This document shows, one piece after another, positions 23,431-35,719 of a stretch of 64,000 nt of DNA. Within the stretch, counting starts at the first letter, position 1; the number at the start of each line of letters is the position of its first letter. The notes below the pieces were generated by a model. It had not been told where the DNA came from, ran no database searches, and saw only the letters and a program-made list of their open reading frames with translations. The DNA is taken from the NCBI RefSeq assembly GCF_000346465.2, contig NC_034015.1, positions 5,741,789 to 5,805,788 of the forward strand. Reading direction: 5' to 3'. The position numbers and the translations under genes were made by a program. The stretch comes from Prunus persica. Lineage: Eukaryota > Streptophyta > Magnoliopsida > Rosales > Rosaceae.

Positions 23431-26400
23431 TCAACAGTCTGATTGCTTGTAAAGTCGTTGCATCCCTATACCATATACCAACTTCTGAAGTATAGACTTC
23501 AGAAGAGCTTTGGTGAAGAGGTCTGCCAGGTTATCTTGGGAACGAATTTGTTTGACTTCAATCTCTTGATTCTTCTGAAGCTCATGTGAGTAGAAGAACT
23601 TTGGTGGTATATGTTTGGTTCTGTCACCCTTGATAAACCCTTCTTTAATTTGAGCTATACAAGCAGCATTGTCTTCATACATGATTGTCGAAGCTTTTGT
23701 TGTTGAAGATCACATGTTTTCCAAATATGATGAACTAGGGATCTTAACCAAACACATTCTCTACTAGCCTCATGGAGCGCAAGAATTTCTGCATGAGTAG
23801 AAGAGGTAGCAACCAAAGTTTGTTTTGTGGATCGCCATTAGATAGCTGTATTTCCTGAAGTAAACACATAACCAGTTTGGAAGCGACCCTTATATGGATC
23901 GGAGAGATACCCAAAATCTGCGTATCCAACAAGATTTGGACCGTTGCAAGGTATGTTCGAATAAAACAGGCCCATATCAGTAGTTCCGCGAAGGTAGCGT
24001 AAGATATGCTTTATATGATTCCAATGTCTACGCGTTGGAGCCGAGCTATACATGGCTAATAAATTTATTGGAAATGCAATATCTAGCCTAGTACATTGGG
24101 CTAAATATAATAAAGCATCTATCGCACTAAGATATGGTACTTCTGGACCAAGCATCATTTCATCATCCTCTTTAGGGCGGAATGGATCTTTATTTGTGTC
24201 TAATGGATGAACTACCACTTGGAGTGCTCAACGAGTGGGCATTATCCATATAAAATCGCTTCAAAAAATTTCAATGTAAGTTGATTAATGGACAAGAATA
24301 CCATTGGGATGATGCTAGATCTGCAAGCCAATATAATATTTAGTTTTTCCAGTGTCTTTCATCTCAAATTCACACTTTAAATATTCAACAGTTTTAATGA
24401 TCTCTTCAGGAGTTCCAATTAAGTTCATGTTGTCGACATACACTGCTACTATTGCAAATCCAGAATTTGATTTCTTTATAAAAACACAAGGGCATATGGT
24501 ATCATTGATGTAGCATTTCTTAATCAAATATTCACTACGACGGTTATACCACATTTATCCGGATTGTTTCAACCCATATAGTGAACGTCTCAACTTAATG
24601 GAGTACATGTTCCATGATTTAGTGTTTGATTCTGTCAACTTGAGTCCTTCTAGGACTTTCATATCAATATTAGCATCTAACTCCCCATACAACTATGCAG
24701 TAACAACGTCCATAAGACGCATGTTAAGTTTTTCTAACACTACAAGACTTATTAAATAACAGAACGTAATTGCATCTATAACAGGAGAATATGTTTCTTC
24801 ATAATCAATCCCATGCTTTTGAGAAAAGCCTTGCTCAACGAGTTGTGCCTTATACCTTGCAATCTCATTTTTTCTCATTATGCAACAAGTCATGCCTTAT
24901 ACCATGTTTTCCCAAGGAATTTAACTAAACTTAGATTGCGTCTTTCCACTTTGGCCAATCAGGCCTCTCTTTGCATTCATCAACAAATCGTGGTTCAATA
25001 TCTTCATGACCTTTTATAATTTCAGCAGCTACTGCGAAAAATATCATTGATAACCATTTCACTACAGTCCCACAATTCATCATTGCATGAAAAATTTACA
25101 TAAATTTATGTATTAGGTATCTTTTCCTCTTCAGTAGCTTGTGTCTTTCAATGACACTTTCATTCTCTAGATGAATTGTAGGTACAAGGTGAATCTTTAT
25201 CCCAATAATATATTCATGAGTGTTTTCATTGGGATTGGAATATGGCTTTCTAGGAGTTGAGTCCTTCAAACCAATGGGTCTACCTCGCTTCAGGCGTGTA
25301 GTAGATGATTCATTTGCTAGGACATTGGTTAATCCGATTGGGATATCAATCCTTGTTGGTGTATTTGCTGCAGGTATATGTGATTTTGTCACTTTTTCTG
25401 TATCAATGAATGCATCTGGCATTTGATTAGCAATTTGCTGAAGATGCACAATCTTTCATACTTCATTGTCACTTTGAGTTGTACGAGGGTCAAGATGAGA
25501 CATAATAGATATGTTCCAACCCAATTCACACCGTTCTTCAGGAACGGTCTTTTCTCCTCCTAATAGCGGGAAGAATGCCTCATCATAATGACAGTCCGCA
25601 AAGCGTGCTATAAAAGTATCTACTGTCATAGGTTCGAGATAGCGAATGATAGTTGGTGAATCAAAACTAATGTAAATTCCCAATCGACGTTGAGGACCCA
25701 TTTTAGTGCTTTGTGGAGGCCCAATTGCCACATAAACTACACAACGAAACCCTTAAATGTGATATATTGGGTTGTCTCCCAAAGGCAAGTTGTAAATGGG
25801 AGAATTGGTGGTGGGCAACGGCCCTCAAGCGGACTAAAGATGCTCCATGTAAAATTGCATGTTCCCAAGCAAAAATTGGCAATTTTGTCTTCAATAGCAA
25901 AGTGCGAGCAATAAGCTGGAGACACTTAATAAAAGCTTCTGCTAATCCATTTTGAGTATGGACGTGGGGAATTGGGTGCTTAACATCAATCCCAAGTGAC
26001 ATGCAATAGGCATCAAAAGTTTGGGAGGTAAACTCACCTGCATTATGGACATTCAAAGCCAAGTTTTGACGGAGATGGTTTGATGATCAATTTCCCTTGG
26101 GAGCAAGTTTTGCAAGACTGGTCAATGGACAAAGTACTATGGTAAGGCTTTGAAGGATGTCCATTTGAATTTGAAATAATCCTATGCATCATTGTGGATC
26201 CAGGACGCCCAAGACGATCATGCCAAAGTTCGTTGGGTCAATGAACTTTTGGTTCATGATAGCATAGACTTCAATTGCTGTGATGGTTGTATAATACAAC
26301 CCAGAAGAGAAAGCAGGAAGTGTTTCCAATATACGCCTCTGGTTGTTGATATTTGTGGTAATGCAAAGATACTCCACATTATGATCCTTTCTAGTTTCAA

Positions 26401-26660
26401 TATGGTATCCATTCATTCGAATGTCTTTAAAGCTGAGTAAATTTCTTCTTGATCCCAAAGAGTACAAAGCATTATCAATGGAGAATTGAGTCCCATTGGG
26501 TAACAAAATTTGAGCTCTTCCAGAGCCGTCAATTAGCTTTGCGAACCTAGTATGGTTGTTACCTTTGCTTTTGATAAATGTAAATTGTCAAAATATTTTT
26601 TATCTCAAAGAATTGTGTGCATAGTTGCACTATACGCAAGACAAATATCTTCGTCACTTC
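23431..26660 (-). pseudogene. Copia-2 pol (protease, integrase, reverse transcriptase, RNase H), decayed
   Basis: From right to left: a protease remnant (SATMHTILRDKKYF; the Asp before SAT is Tyr), LPNGTQFSIDNALYS and RRNLLSFKDIRMNGY. The integrase part goes from a zinc-domain remnant directly to NAGEFTSQTFDAYC, so the first part of the catalytic core is gone. Then GPQRRLGIYISFDS, and reverse transcriptase with FSQKHGIDYEETYSPV and YVDN (24429-24440) in place of YVDD, CTRLDIAFPINLLA, and RNase H MYEDNAACIAQIKEG. Many stops and frame changes. Nonfunctional. Confidence 0.88.
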
Positions 26661-26972
26661 TCCCAAAACAAGAGCATTGTTTTCCATGCCTTCAAAAATA
26701 TAAGAAAATATATATATGTTTTTCGAAAGAAAAAAAATGCAAATAAAGTCTTTTATTCAATTTTATTCAATGAAAAAGATCCAAACTAACTTGTGAAAAG
26801 GAAAAAGAAAAATAAACAAGAATTAAACTTAGCTCAAACAACATAAAGCAAAGAAAAAAAAATACAACAAAATTAATTGGAGAGCATCCCACCACTAAGC
26901 ATAGGATCAAAAGATTTTCCATCAGTATCAATCAACAAAGAAGTCTGAAACATCAAGGTGAGTTGCATCCAC
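26661..26972 (-). other. Copia-2 gag-pol linker, A/T-rich
   Basis: No recognisable domain. The plus strand has several A-rich runs (about 26718-26730, 26800-26865). It is probably decayed gag-protease linker. Confidence 0.4.
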
Positions 26973-27943
26973 TCATTGTAACTCTGTTGGATCAACATCC
27001 ATCCAATATGTCTCAACCTTTTTTCCTCTGTCCTTGATTAAGGCTTGGTAAAGATCAACCAAATGTTTTTGCGTGTGGCATACACTTGCCCAATGCCCAT
27101 TTGTACCACACCTATGACATGCTTCTTCAATCACCCTGTTAGCTGAAGGTTGGGAGCCATTTTCATTGTCTTGTTTGTTCCACTTCTGGTAGTTATGAGA
27201 TGCTTCAGTATTTCTTGGACCCAAGCGGTGGCTATTACTATTTTGGTCTTGACCATTACGGGTACCCCTACTACGACCATGTCCTCGACGACGATTGCTA
27301 CGTGATGAGGTAGCATATGCCTCATGAGATGGTGCCAAGGTAGCATTCACTTCATGGAGTGGTGCTGATCTAGTTGGACGAGACTGATGGTTCTACATTA
27401 GAAGCTCATTATTCTGTTCAGCTCAAAGTAGACAAGATATGAGGTTTGAATACTTGTGGAAACCTTGCTCTCGATATTGTTGTTGAAAAAACCACATTGG
27501 AGGCATGAAATTGGTGAAAGTTTTCTCCAATAGGTCTGCATCAATTATATTCTCTCCACAAAGTTGTAACTTGGAGCTAATTCAAAACAGAGCATAATTA
27601 TAGTTAGCCATTGATTTGAAATCTTGTAGACGCAAGTGCATCCAGTCATGGCGAGCCTTAGGAAGAATAATTGTCCTCCGATCGACATATCTTTCCTTGA
27701 GATTTCCCCAAAGGGCCAATGGATCCTTGACCGTAAGGTATTCACACTTCAATCCTTCATGGATGTGGCATCTGAGAAAATCATGGCTTTCACTCGATCC
27801 ACAGAGGATGCCTCATTGCCTTCCTTAATGGTTTCCCCTAGGTTCATAGCCTCAAGATGAACCTCAGCATCATTGATCCATGAAAAGTAGTTCTTTCCAG
27901 AGATGTCAAGTGCAACAAATTCGAGCTTTGCCAAGTTCGACAT
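26973..27943 (-). pseudogene. Copia-2 gag (decayed)
   Basis: It starts on the - strand at 27943 with MSNLAKLEFVALDISGKNY and WINDAEVHLEAMNLGETI, the typical N-terminus of this Copia gag type. After a frame change it continues with stops to RRRGHGRSRGTRNGQ, a basic RNA-binding stretch, and a CCHC knuckle CHRCGTNGHWASVCH (about 27105-27149). It ends at 26973. Confidence 0.85.
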
Positions 27944-28581
27944 TTTCTATATAAAAGAAAATGGAATGTGTTAGAGCGAAAGAAAAATTGTTGATATAGT
28001 AAACATAAATATAATCACCAAAACTTCTGGTTTGGGATGTTTAGACATTAGAATTGAGGAACTTCATGCCTTCAATTATTTTGAATCACAGAAAATTGGG
28101 TTCTGATTCGATAAAAGAACTTCAGGTCCATATCTATTATGAGGATCGAGGAACTTCAGGCCCTAATCTCTTGTTAATTAAAAATAAAAATAAAAAAACT
28201 CATCATAACATATTGTCTTTACATTTTTTAAGAAATTAAAAACTTCAAACGAGAAAAGAAAGAAAAAATAATAATAAAAAATTTGCATACTACTCGTGTT
28301 TTAATTAGCTACAACATGCATGCAAACAAGTTTTCAAGTAATAGTGGTCATATAACAACAACAACAACAAACTACATGTTCATGCATTCATTGGAGGACC
28401 CATAAGTATACAGACTTTAATTTAGGTGATACACTCGGCAATTTAAATCATGTCAAAAACATGATTTCAAAAAAAAAATTCAGCCGTCATCGAGTTTTGT
28501 AGATAAAAGAAAAAATAAAAATATATATATGGATGGACGTAAGCTATAGAGAAGAACATTACCAAGAGCTTTCGTGCTGAT
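27944..28581 (-). other. Copia-2 leader
   Basis: AT-rich, no coding sequence. AACAACAACAACAAC-type repeats at 28355-28371 are low complexity. Next to the hAT insertion the leader reads, on the - strand, ATCAGCACGAAAGCTCTTGG. With the last four bases at 31699-31702 this follows directly after the LTR end and is the probable primer-binding region. Confidence 0.6.
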
Positions 28582-31500
28582 CTAAGAAGCACGGATACGA
28601 TAGTTAAGGTACGTATCCCGTGTCGGATACGTGAGGGGATACTATACGCAATAGATATGTACGGATATGCAATGGATATGTATCCGAGTCAAGGGATACG
28701 GTCAATGAACATTACAGATATGCGTATTCGATTTTAAGGATACATTTTAAGAGAGAATTAAAATTCGAGACAAATTGGAAGTCTTCAAGGATACGAATTG
28801 GATTTTTCCACCTGTTTTGGGAATCAAATCTTCTTCTTCTTTTTCGGAATCAAATCTCCCTCTTCTTCTATATAAATAACAACGTCCAGCACAGCACCAC
28901 TATAGTCAGATATGCTTTCTTCTTCTTGAATCTTCTGGTGTGGTGGTGGCGTGGTGTTCTTGAATTTTCTCCTTATTTCTCTTCTCTTATCTCTGGCTTT
29001 TGTTTATTGACGGTTTCAACTTTCAATAAACTTTCAACTTATTAAAAGCAAGTCTTTATTAAAAAGCAATTCATTATTAAAAGCAATTTGTTATTAAAGT
29101 TTTCAAAGTTCAAACCCACGTACTTTTGTTTAGAAAAAAGAAAAAACTTTTGTTTAGTTAAGACAATTTAATAATATTATAATTTATTTTTATTGAATAT
29201 GTTGAATTTTCTTTATGTTCAGGAACATGAGTCATCCGGATAATGTTAATAGTACTGAGAATACTGAAATCAAGATAGATGATCATGCTTCATTATGGAA
29301 GTATGTTAAAAGGCTTGACAAGTTAGAAAAAAGAGGAGGAAATACTATGTTTGAATGCAATTATTGTCATAATACTTACAAAGGCTCCTACTCTAGAGTC
29401 AAGTTTCATTTGTTGAAAATGTCGGGCAATGGGATTGCACCTTGCAAAAAGGTTACTGATGAAGTTTTTGCATAAATAAAAAAACTTGTGAGAGAATGTA
29501 AACACCGGTTGAAAAGTGCAGCTCCAAGACAAGTGTCTTTGCCTAATACTGGTTCTTTACTTTGTTCTTCTGTGTCTAATGTTGAGCAAAAGAAGAAAAA
29601 GGAATGAATGGGCCCCTTGATAGAGCTTTTCAGAAAAAGGCTAGAGAACAATGTGATGCTGAAGTTGCAAGGATGTTTTATACAGGTGGATTGTCCTTCC
29701 ACCTTGCAAGGAATCCACATTATCGAAACTCCTATCTTCGTGCTTCTACGCTTCTAGGATATGTTCCACCAGGTTACAATGCACTAAGAACTACTCTTTT
29801 GCAACAAGAGAAGAGGCACATTGAGCGGTATTTACAACCAATCAAGAGTGCATGGAGCACTAAAGGTATAAGTGTGTGTAGTGATGGGTGGACAGATTCA
29901 CAAAGAAGACCACTTATTAACATTATGGCAACTTGTGGGAGCCTGCCTATGTTCTTGAAGGGAATTAATTGTGATGGAGAGTACAAGGACAAACATTGTA
30001 TTGCCAATTTTCTTATCGACTCCATTAAGAAAATTGGTTATCAAAATGTGGTTCAAGTAATCACTAACAATGCGCCAGTTTGTAGAGCTGCTAGATTACT
30101 TGTTGAGGCTAGATATCCCAATATCTTTTGGACACCATGTGTGGTTCACACTCTTAATCTTGCTTTGAAGAGCATATGTTTACCAAAACAAAATGACGAT
30201 TGGTATGATAAATGTAGTTGGATTTCAGAGATTGCTGCTGATGTTGGGTTCATAAAAATTTTTATTGTGAACCATAATATGAGATTGACTATGTATAAGG
30301 ACCACTGCAAATTGAAGCTGCTCTCCATTGCTGAAACAAGGTTTGCGTCTACACTTGTGATGATTAGAAGATTTAAGGAAGTAAAGGAAGGTCTAGAACA
30401 AATGGTGATTAGTCCAAACTGGTCTTTATATAAAGAGGATGATGTTGGCAAGGCAAGAGCAGTGAAGGAAAAGATATTGGATGAATACTTTTTGGATGAG
30501 ATTGATTATATACTTTCCTTTATAGCTTCTATATATAAGATGATTAGGATGGCTGACTCTGATAAACCTTCTCTTTATTCGGTTTATGAGTGGTGGGATA
30601 CCATGATAGAGAAGGTGAAGGCAACTATCTATAGGAAAGAACACAAGCAACTGCATGAACAAAGCGACTTTTTTGATGTGGTGTATCACATTATAGTGGA
30701 GCGATGGACTAAGAGTAGCACACCACTCCATTGTTTGGCACATTCTTTAAATCCTAAGTAAGTATTATGTGCTTATTTCCTTTTAAAGTATTTATCTTAC
30801 TTTTCATACTGTGATAATTTTATAAAATAATATCACACTTTACTTTTAGGTTTTATAGCCCAGAATGGCTGCAAGAGGATCCTAGTCGTGTTGCTCCACA
30901 CCAAGATACCGAGATTACAAGGGAAAGAAAAAAGTGTCTTGAGAAATACTTTTCAGATGACTGGGCTAGAAGAGATATCAATGTGGAGTATGCCTCTTTT
31001 TCAATGTGCTTAGATGACTTTGGAGCTATTGATGCTATGAATGATAGGTTTCACATGGAACCAATGCTGTGGTGGATTGTTCATGGATCTTCAACACCAA
31101 ATCTTCAATCCATAGCTTTGAAGCTACTTGGACAACCTTGTTCCTCCTCGTGTTTTGAAAGAAATTGGAGTACTTATAGTTTCATTCACTCTTTAAGAAG
31201 AAACAAGTTAACACCCAAAGAGCTCAAGACATGGTATTTGTGCATAATAATCTTCGTCTTTTATCAAGGAAAAGCCCAAGCTACAAAGAAGGTGTTACTC
31301 AAATGTGGGATATTGGAAGAGATGGATTTGATAACTTGGGTGAAGAAGGTGTTGGGATGCTTGAAATTGCTAACCTTTCTCTAGATGAACCATCATTGGA
31401 GGTTGCTTTATTTACTGGAGAGGACATTACAAATATTGTAGTTGATTGAAACTTTTGTTTTTTTATTTTCATTTTTGTAGAGTTTAAATTTGAATTTGGT

Positions 31501-31690
31501 TGATGAATATGAATTTTTATGTTAAACAAAATATGTTTTAAATTATATATATTGTTATTATTATATTTTAATATAAATTTTTAATTGCCGTATCCATGAC
31601 GTATCGTATCCTAGTTTTTGGAGATTTGTTGTATCCCCATATCGTGTAGTGTCGTATCGTCGTATCCGTATTCGTGTCCGTGCTTCTTAG
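28582..31690 (+). mobile_element. hAT transposon (3109 bp) nested in Copia-2
   Basis: Terminal inverted repeats CTAAGAAGCACGGATACG (28582) and its complement ending CCGTGCTTCTTAG (31690) flank a hAT transposase. The 8-bp flanks GTGCTGAT (28574-28581) and GTACCGAT (31691-31698) match at six of eight positions, as expected for an aged hAT target duplication. Subterminal copies of GTATCCG/CGGATAC are frequent at both ends (28590-28740, 31590-31680). Confidence 0.88.
29215..31449 (+). pseudogene. hAT transposase (BED finger, DUF659, dimerization domain), disabled
   Basis: Parts: BED-type zinc finger FECNYCHNTYKGSYSRVKFH (about 29347-29406), DUF659 catalytic core from 29604 (ISVCSDGWTDSQRRPLINIM, WTPCVVHTLNLALKS), intron 30762-30849 (GTAAGT...TTTTAG), then a second exon with the hAT dimerization motif (LLGQPCSSSCFERNWSTY). 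Defects: in-frame TAA at 29473-29475, frame change near 29600, Asn at 30066-30068 (ITNNAP) where the family has the catalytic Asp (TDNA), and a one-base loss near 31218 that puts the C-terminus (MVFVHNNLRLLSR...) in another frame. Confidence 0.9.
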
Positions 31691-32357
31691 GTACCGATAA
31701 AGTGTTGTGAAACTAGGGAATTTGTAGGGAGAAATCAGAGGAAGAAAGAGACAATATAATTTGCTCAAATCGACTTGTATTCCATTCATATTTGGTTCCA
31801 CTATTTATAGGGGTAGAGAGGCCTAAATCATTTACCACCCATAATTGGTAGGTTACAAATATATAATGATGGGTATTATGATAGGTTAAGAGCAACTCCA
31901 CCCATTTGCCCTTAGCCATGGCAAGGGGAGAGCTAGGGCAGCCACTATTCACATGAATAGTAGTTGCCCTTGCAAATAGTATTTTGTGTTTCCACCCATT
32001 GCCATGGCTAAGGGCAATTACTATTTATTTTTTTATTTTTTTACAAATTTTTTTACCTCAATAATTAATTTGGATAATATTTTCGGATAAAATTTCCGAG
32101 TTCCTACGTGTCAATTGGATAAAATTTCCGAATAAGATTTTTGGGTTCAAATTTCGGATGAATTTCAAAATTCAAAATTCAGATAAATTTGGGTTCAAAT
32201 TTCAGATAAGATTTTCATCCAATCAAATCAAGCCACGTGGCATGTCTATCTTGCCAAAATTTTCTATAAAACCAGAGGCTCAGCTCATACCTCTTACACC
32301 ACATCTTTCTATATTTGCATTTCTCAGAGTTTAGAATTCATACTCCATTCATTCTCA

Positions 32358-33728
32358 ATGGAAGATTTTAAGAGATGCTTGGAGAGGCAAGAACGAGAAA
32401 CAAATGAGAGAAACCGTAGAGCAGATGAAATCAATGAGTTGCAGAGACAAGTTGATGAACAAGTTGTCATAGCAGTGGCTTTGCAAGATGAAGAGAACCA
32501 AGGTCGCCACCGTGGTTCAAAAGTCGGCCGCCGCCGGAATATGGACAGACATAGGCATTCTCGAGGTAAGAATCTTTTGGAAGATTATTTTATCCCAACT
32601 TCTTTGTACTCTGATGTTGATTTTCGAAGGCGATTTAGAATGCAACCCCATTTGTTCAATAAAGTCATGCATGATATTTGCAATTATGATGCATACTTTG
32701 TTCAAAAGTGTGATGCTGCTGGGATTTTGGGGCTTCTTCCGGAGCAAAAGCTTACAGCTGTTATACGAATGTTGGCGTATGGAGCATCTGCAGATCAGGT
32801 GGATGAGATTGCTCGGATGGGGAAGTCCACTACATTGGAGGCTTTGGTAAGATTTTGTCAAGCAGTTGAAACTCTGTACACTAGAGACTACCTGCATAGA
32901 CCTACTCCCAGGGACCTCCAACGGCTTCTACAAAAAGTCGAAGCTCGAGGATTTCCAGGAATGACTGGTAGCATCGATTGCATGCACTGGCAATGGAAGA
33001 ATTGCCCAACTCCCTTGCAAGGTGATTACGAAAATAGAAAAGGCCAAAAAAGTATCATCCTTAAAGCCGTTGCTGGCTTCGACACATGAGTTTGGCATGC
33101 CTTCTTTGGAGTCGCCGGATCCCAAAATGACCTCAACGTGCTGGGTCAATCTCCAGTCTTCAACGATGTATTGAGAGGCCAAGGCCCCAATATCACCTAT
33201 CAAGTCAACAATACAGTGTACCAAACGGGGTATTATCTAGCTAACATTATCTACCCGAGGTGGACCACTTTTGTCAAATCCATTCCGAATCCCCGATCCC
33301 AGAAGTAAAAATTATTTGCTACCTATCAAGAAGGATACAAGAAAGATGTCAAAATGTATTTTGGCATCCTTCAAGCTCGGTGGTTGATTATTCGAGGTGC
33401 GGCCCGTATGTTTAATGAGGAGATCCTCAGAAGCATTATGATGACTTGCATCATCCTCCATAATATGATTGTGGAGGATGAGTACGATTATGATGCCTTA
33501 GAGGTCTATGAACCGGATCCAATGAACACGGGCTTGACACGGATTTATGAAAGGCCCATGGGGCCAAGTGGAGAACCGTTTGAGCTGGAACCGTTGGTAA
33601 GGGATGGTCTTTTCATGACCCGGATGATAGATCGATATACAGAGATGCAATCTTCGTATATTCATGAAATGCGTCAAGTTGACTTGATGGAGCATCTATG
33701 GGCGGTGAAAGGCAATGAAGATGAATGA
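32358..33728 (+). pseudogene. PIF/Harbinger transposase, disabled
   Basis: Starts at ATG 32358 with a charged N-terminus (RQERETNERNRRADE), then FRMQPHLFNKVMHDI and the DDE nuclease: first Asp in TGSIDCMHWQW (32976-32978), second in GSQNDLNVLGQS (33129-33131). The third acidic residue is lost: KDVKMYFGILQARW has Lys (AAA, 33351-33353) where the family has Glu. In-frame stops are TGA 33087-33089 (probably from TGG, Trp) and TAA 33306-33308. The tail runs to 33728. Reading continues in one frame apart from the stops. Confidence 0.92.
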
Positions 33729-34042
33729 TGGAGCATAGATGCTTTGGTTATATTTTATTTAGTTATGGTTAGGTTGTGTTGTTTTTTTATTTATTATGGT
33801 TTGGTTGTGGTTTGTTATTATTATTGTGCCTTGTTTGTAGTTTTTTTTATTTTAATTTTGTGTTGTTTTATGTATGGAATATGTTGAATAAAAAGGTATT
33901 TTATTGAATGCTTTGTTTATTAAATAAAGAAATCCAATACAAGTCATTAAGAATTACTACTACTAAAATAAAATACATGAATTACAACAACTTTAATAGA
34001 AAACATGAAAAATACAAATACATAAAAGGTATGCCAACTAAT
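33729..34042. other. Convergent intergenic gap of the Harbinger element
   Basis: AT-rich sequence between the convergent 3' ends of the two transposon genes; it presumably holds both 3' UTRs. Nothing else is seen. Confidence 0.6.
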
Positions 34043-35213
34043 TTAATGGTTTCCATCATTTAACCAATCCATGTTGCTAGGCCCATCATCCCGAAAAAGT
34101 CTTCTTCTCATAACATCCCTTCGTTCTAGCTTCCAAAATTGTTTTGTTTCAGAGGACATATGGCTTGTATCCATCGCCATGGTTTCCCGATCCGTCTTGT
34201 CCATATCTTTTTTGTGCAAATACTCCCTTTCTCGTGCCTACTCAGCTTGAATTGCCAACTCTTTATCTTGGCGTTTCTGCTCCATTTCAATTCTTATGCC
34301 GTTCTGCCTTGCAATTTCCTCCAAAAACTTTGAATTATTATTGCTTGAATTACCCTCTTTCTTTGCCTTCGCAGCCTTTCGGCCAATGGGCCTCGGCTCC
34401 TTTTCGATGAGTGAGTCTTGACTCAAAGGGGAATCGAGAGGTGAATCCGATGTCATTGAATCACGGAGTGGCGTCTCGTTTAACACAACGGCGGGACCTG
34501 TCGGAATAATTATGAAGCGTTTGCAATATTTCACCACCTCCCAACATTCATGATGGTTGAAACTTTTTTTGCCACCCCCGGTTGCACCAAACCACATCTG
34601 TGCTTGAATCATCTATTTAACAAAAAAATGGAAATGCAAGAAATATTTAAAATATATTGGATATGCAAGTAACCAAAAAAAAATTGAAAATGCAATTAAC
34701 CTTACAAATAAATTAGAAGTGCAAGAAAAATTAAGAAACAATTGGAAATCAAGAAATATTAACAACATATTGAAAATGCAAGAAATATTAACAACATATT
34801 GAAAATGCAAAATATTGAAAATACAAGAAATATTAACAAAATATTTAAAATGCCAGAAATATTAACAAAATATATATATTAGGAGGTTAAACTTAATAAA
34901 ACAAAAATTATAAAATACTTACCTCGTTAGTACGATTTTCCCCGCTTTTATAGTTGTCTATCGCTTTTGCCAAGGCATCTCTCCATTTTCCCAACTCTTT
35001 ATTGAGAAATTTTCACCTACTAGATAATGTCATCTCCGTACGAGTCGACCCCGGAATTTTTTCACAAAATTCGGCATGAATTGTTTTTCACATATGAAAA
35101 AATTTCATCTCATTGCCGAACACGGGACAATGACAAATTTTGAGCCAAGCCTCACACAAGGAAACATCTTTCATGGTGCTCCAAGCCCCTCCAGTTTCGA
35201 TAGAAGAAGCCAT
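34043..35213 (-). pseudogene. PIF/Harbinger accessory protein (Myb/SANT-like), disabled
   Basis: Two exons on the - strand: 35213-34923 (starts MASSIETGGAWSTMKDVSLC; contains HCPVFGNEMKFFHM and TEMTLSSRWKFLNKELGKW) and 34612-34043 (MIQAQMWFGATGGGKKSF, GRKAAKAKKEG), with a GTAAG donor and ATAG acceptor. A TGA stop after KFFHM is where the family has Trp, and a TAG near 34238 cuts off the last 65 residues. In active Harbinger elements this protein binds DNA and helps nuclear import of the transposase. Confidence 0.85.
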
Positions 35214-35719
35214 AAAAATAAGAAATAAAAATACAAGGTGAAAGATAGGAAAATGTTGAGTAAAGAGTGAATAATAGTAGAAGTATAATAAAATGTATGA
35301 GGATTGGTGTTGAAAGTGCAGGGTATTGATAGGTATTTATAGAAAGAAAAAAAAAATCATAATTTTTTAGAATTTTTTTTAAAAATTCAATTTTTTTCAT
35401 AATTTTATTACCCAAAAAATGCCAGCCGTTGGATTGGATTCGGAGAAGCAGATCGGAGCACTGGGGGCGTGACACGTGGCTTCTGCCCGTTGGAGCTGTC
35501 GCGCTGACGTCACAACATGCGGGCTTCACCTCGCGCTGAACTGGCCTTCGGGCCAGCCCGACTTGGTGGGACCCAATCCCAGCCCGGGCTTGGGCTCACC
35601 GCTGGAACGAGTTTTCTTCTTTTTTTCCCCCCCAGCCTTAGGCTCAGCTCATTGCTGGAGTTGCTCTAATAGTAGCTATTATTGTCGGCACCCATAACGT
35701 ATGGATTTATAACAATAAT

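Larger units (their letters stand above)
31890..35666 (+). mobile_element. PIF/Harbinger transposon (3777 bp)
   Basis: Termini GAGCAACTCCA (31890) and TGGAGTTGCTC (ends 35666) are perfect inverted repeats and are flanked by TAA at 31887-31889 and 35667-35669, the usual 3-bp target duplication of this superfamily. Inside are the two expected divergent genes: a DDE transposase on the + strand and a Myb/SANT-like protein on the - strand. A long near-terminal inverted motif CCCTTAGCCATGGCAA / TTGCCATGGCTAAGGG is present at about 31910 and 31990. Confidence 0.95.
22998..35714 (-). mobile_element. Copia-2: Ty1/Copia retrotransposon with two nested DNA transposons
   Basis: LTRs begin TGTTGTGAAACTAGGG and end GGATTTATAACA (plus-strand reading). 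The left LTR is 22998-23243; the right is 31703-31889 plus 35670-35714. A perfect 5-bp target duplication ATAAT flanks the whole (22993-22997 and 35715-35719). Gag and pol read on the - strand. A hAT element (28582-31690) sits just inside the 5' LTR and a Harbinger element (31890-35666) sits in that LTR. Internal genes are decayed. Confidence 0.93.
31703..35714 (-). repeat. Copia-2 5' LTR, split by a Harbinger element
   Basis: Segments 31703-31889 and 35670-35714 together align with the 246-bp left LTR. The right segment lacks the 15-bp CATAACCTATAAACC-like extra piece of the left copy. The insert between them is 31890-35666 plus the duplicated TAA. Confidence 0.9.

Noticed and set aside
29215..31449. 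Intact, expressible hAT transposase
   Set aside because: Stop at 29473, frame changes near 29600 and 31218, and catalytic Asp replaced by Asn.
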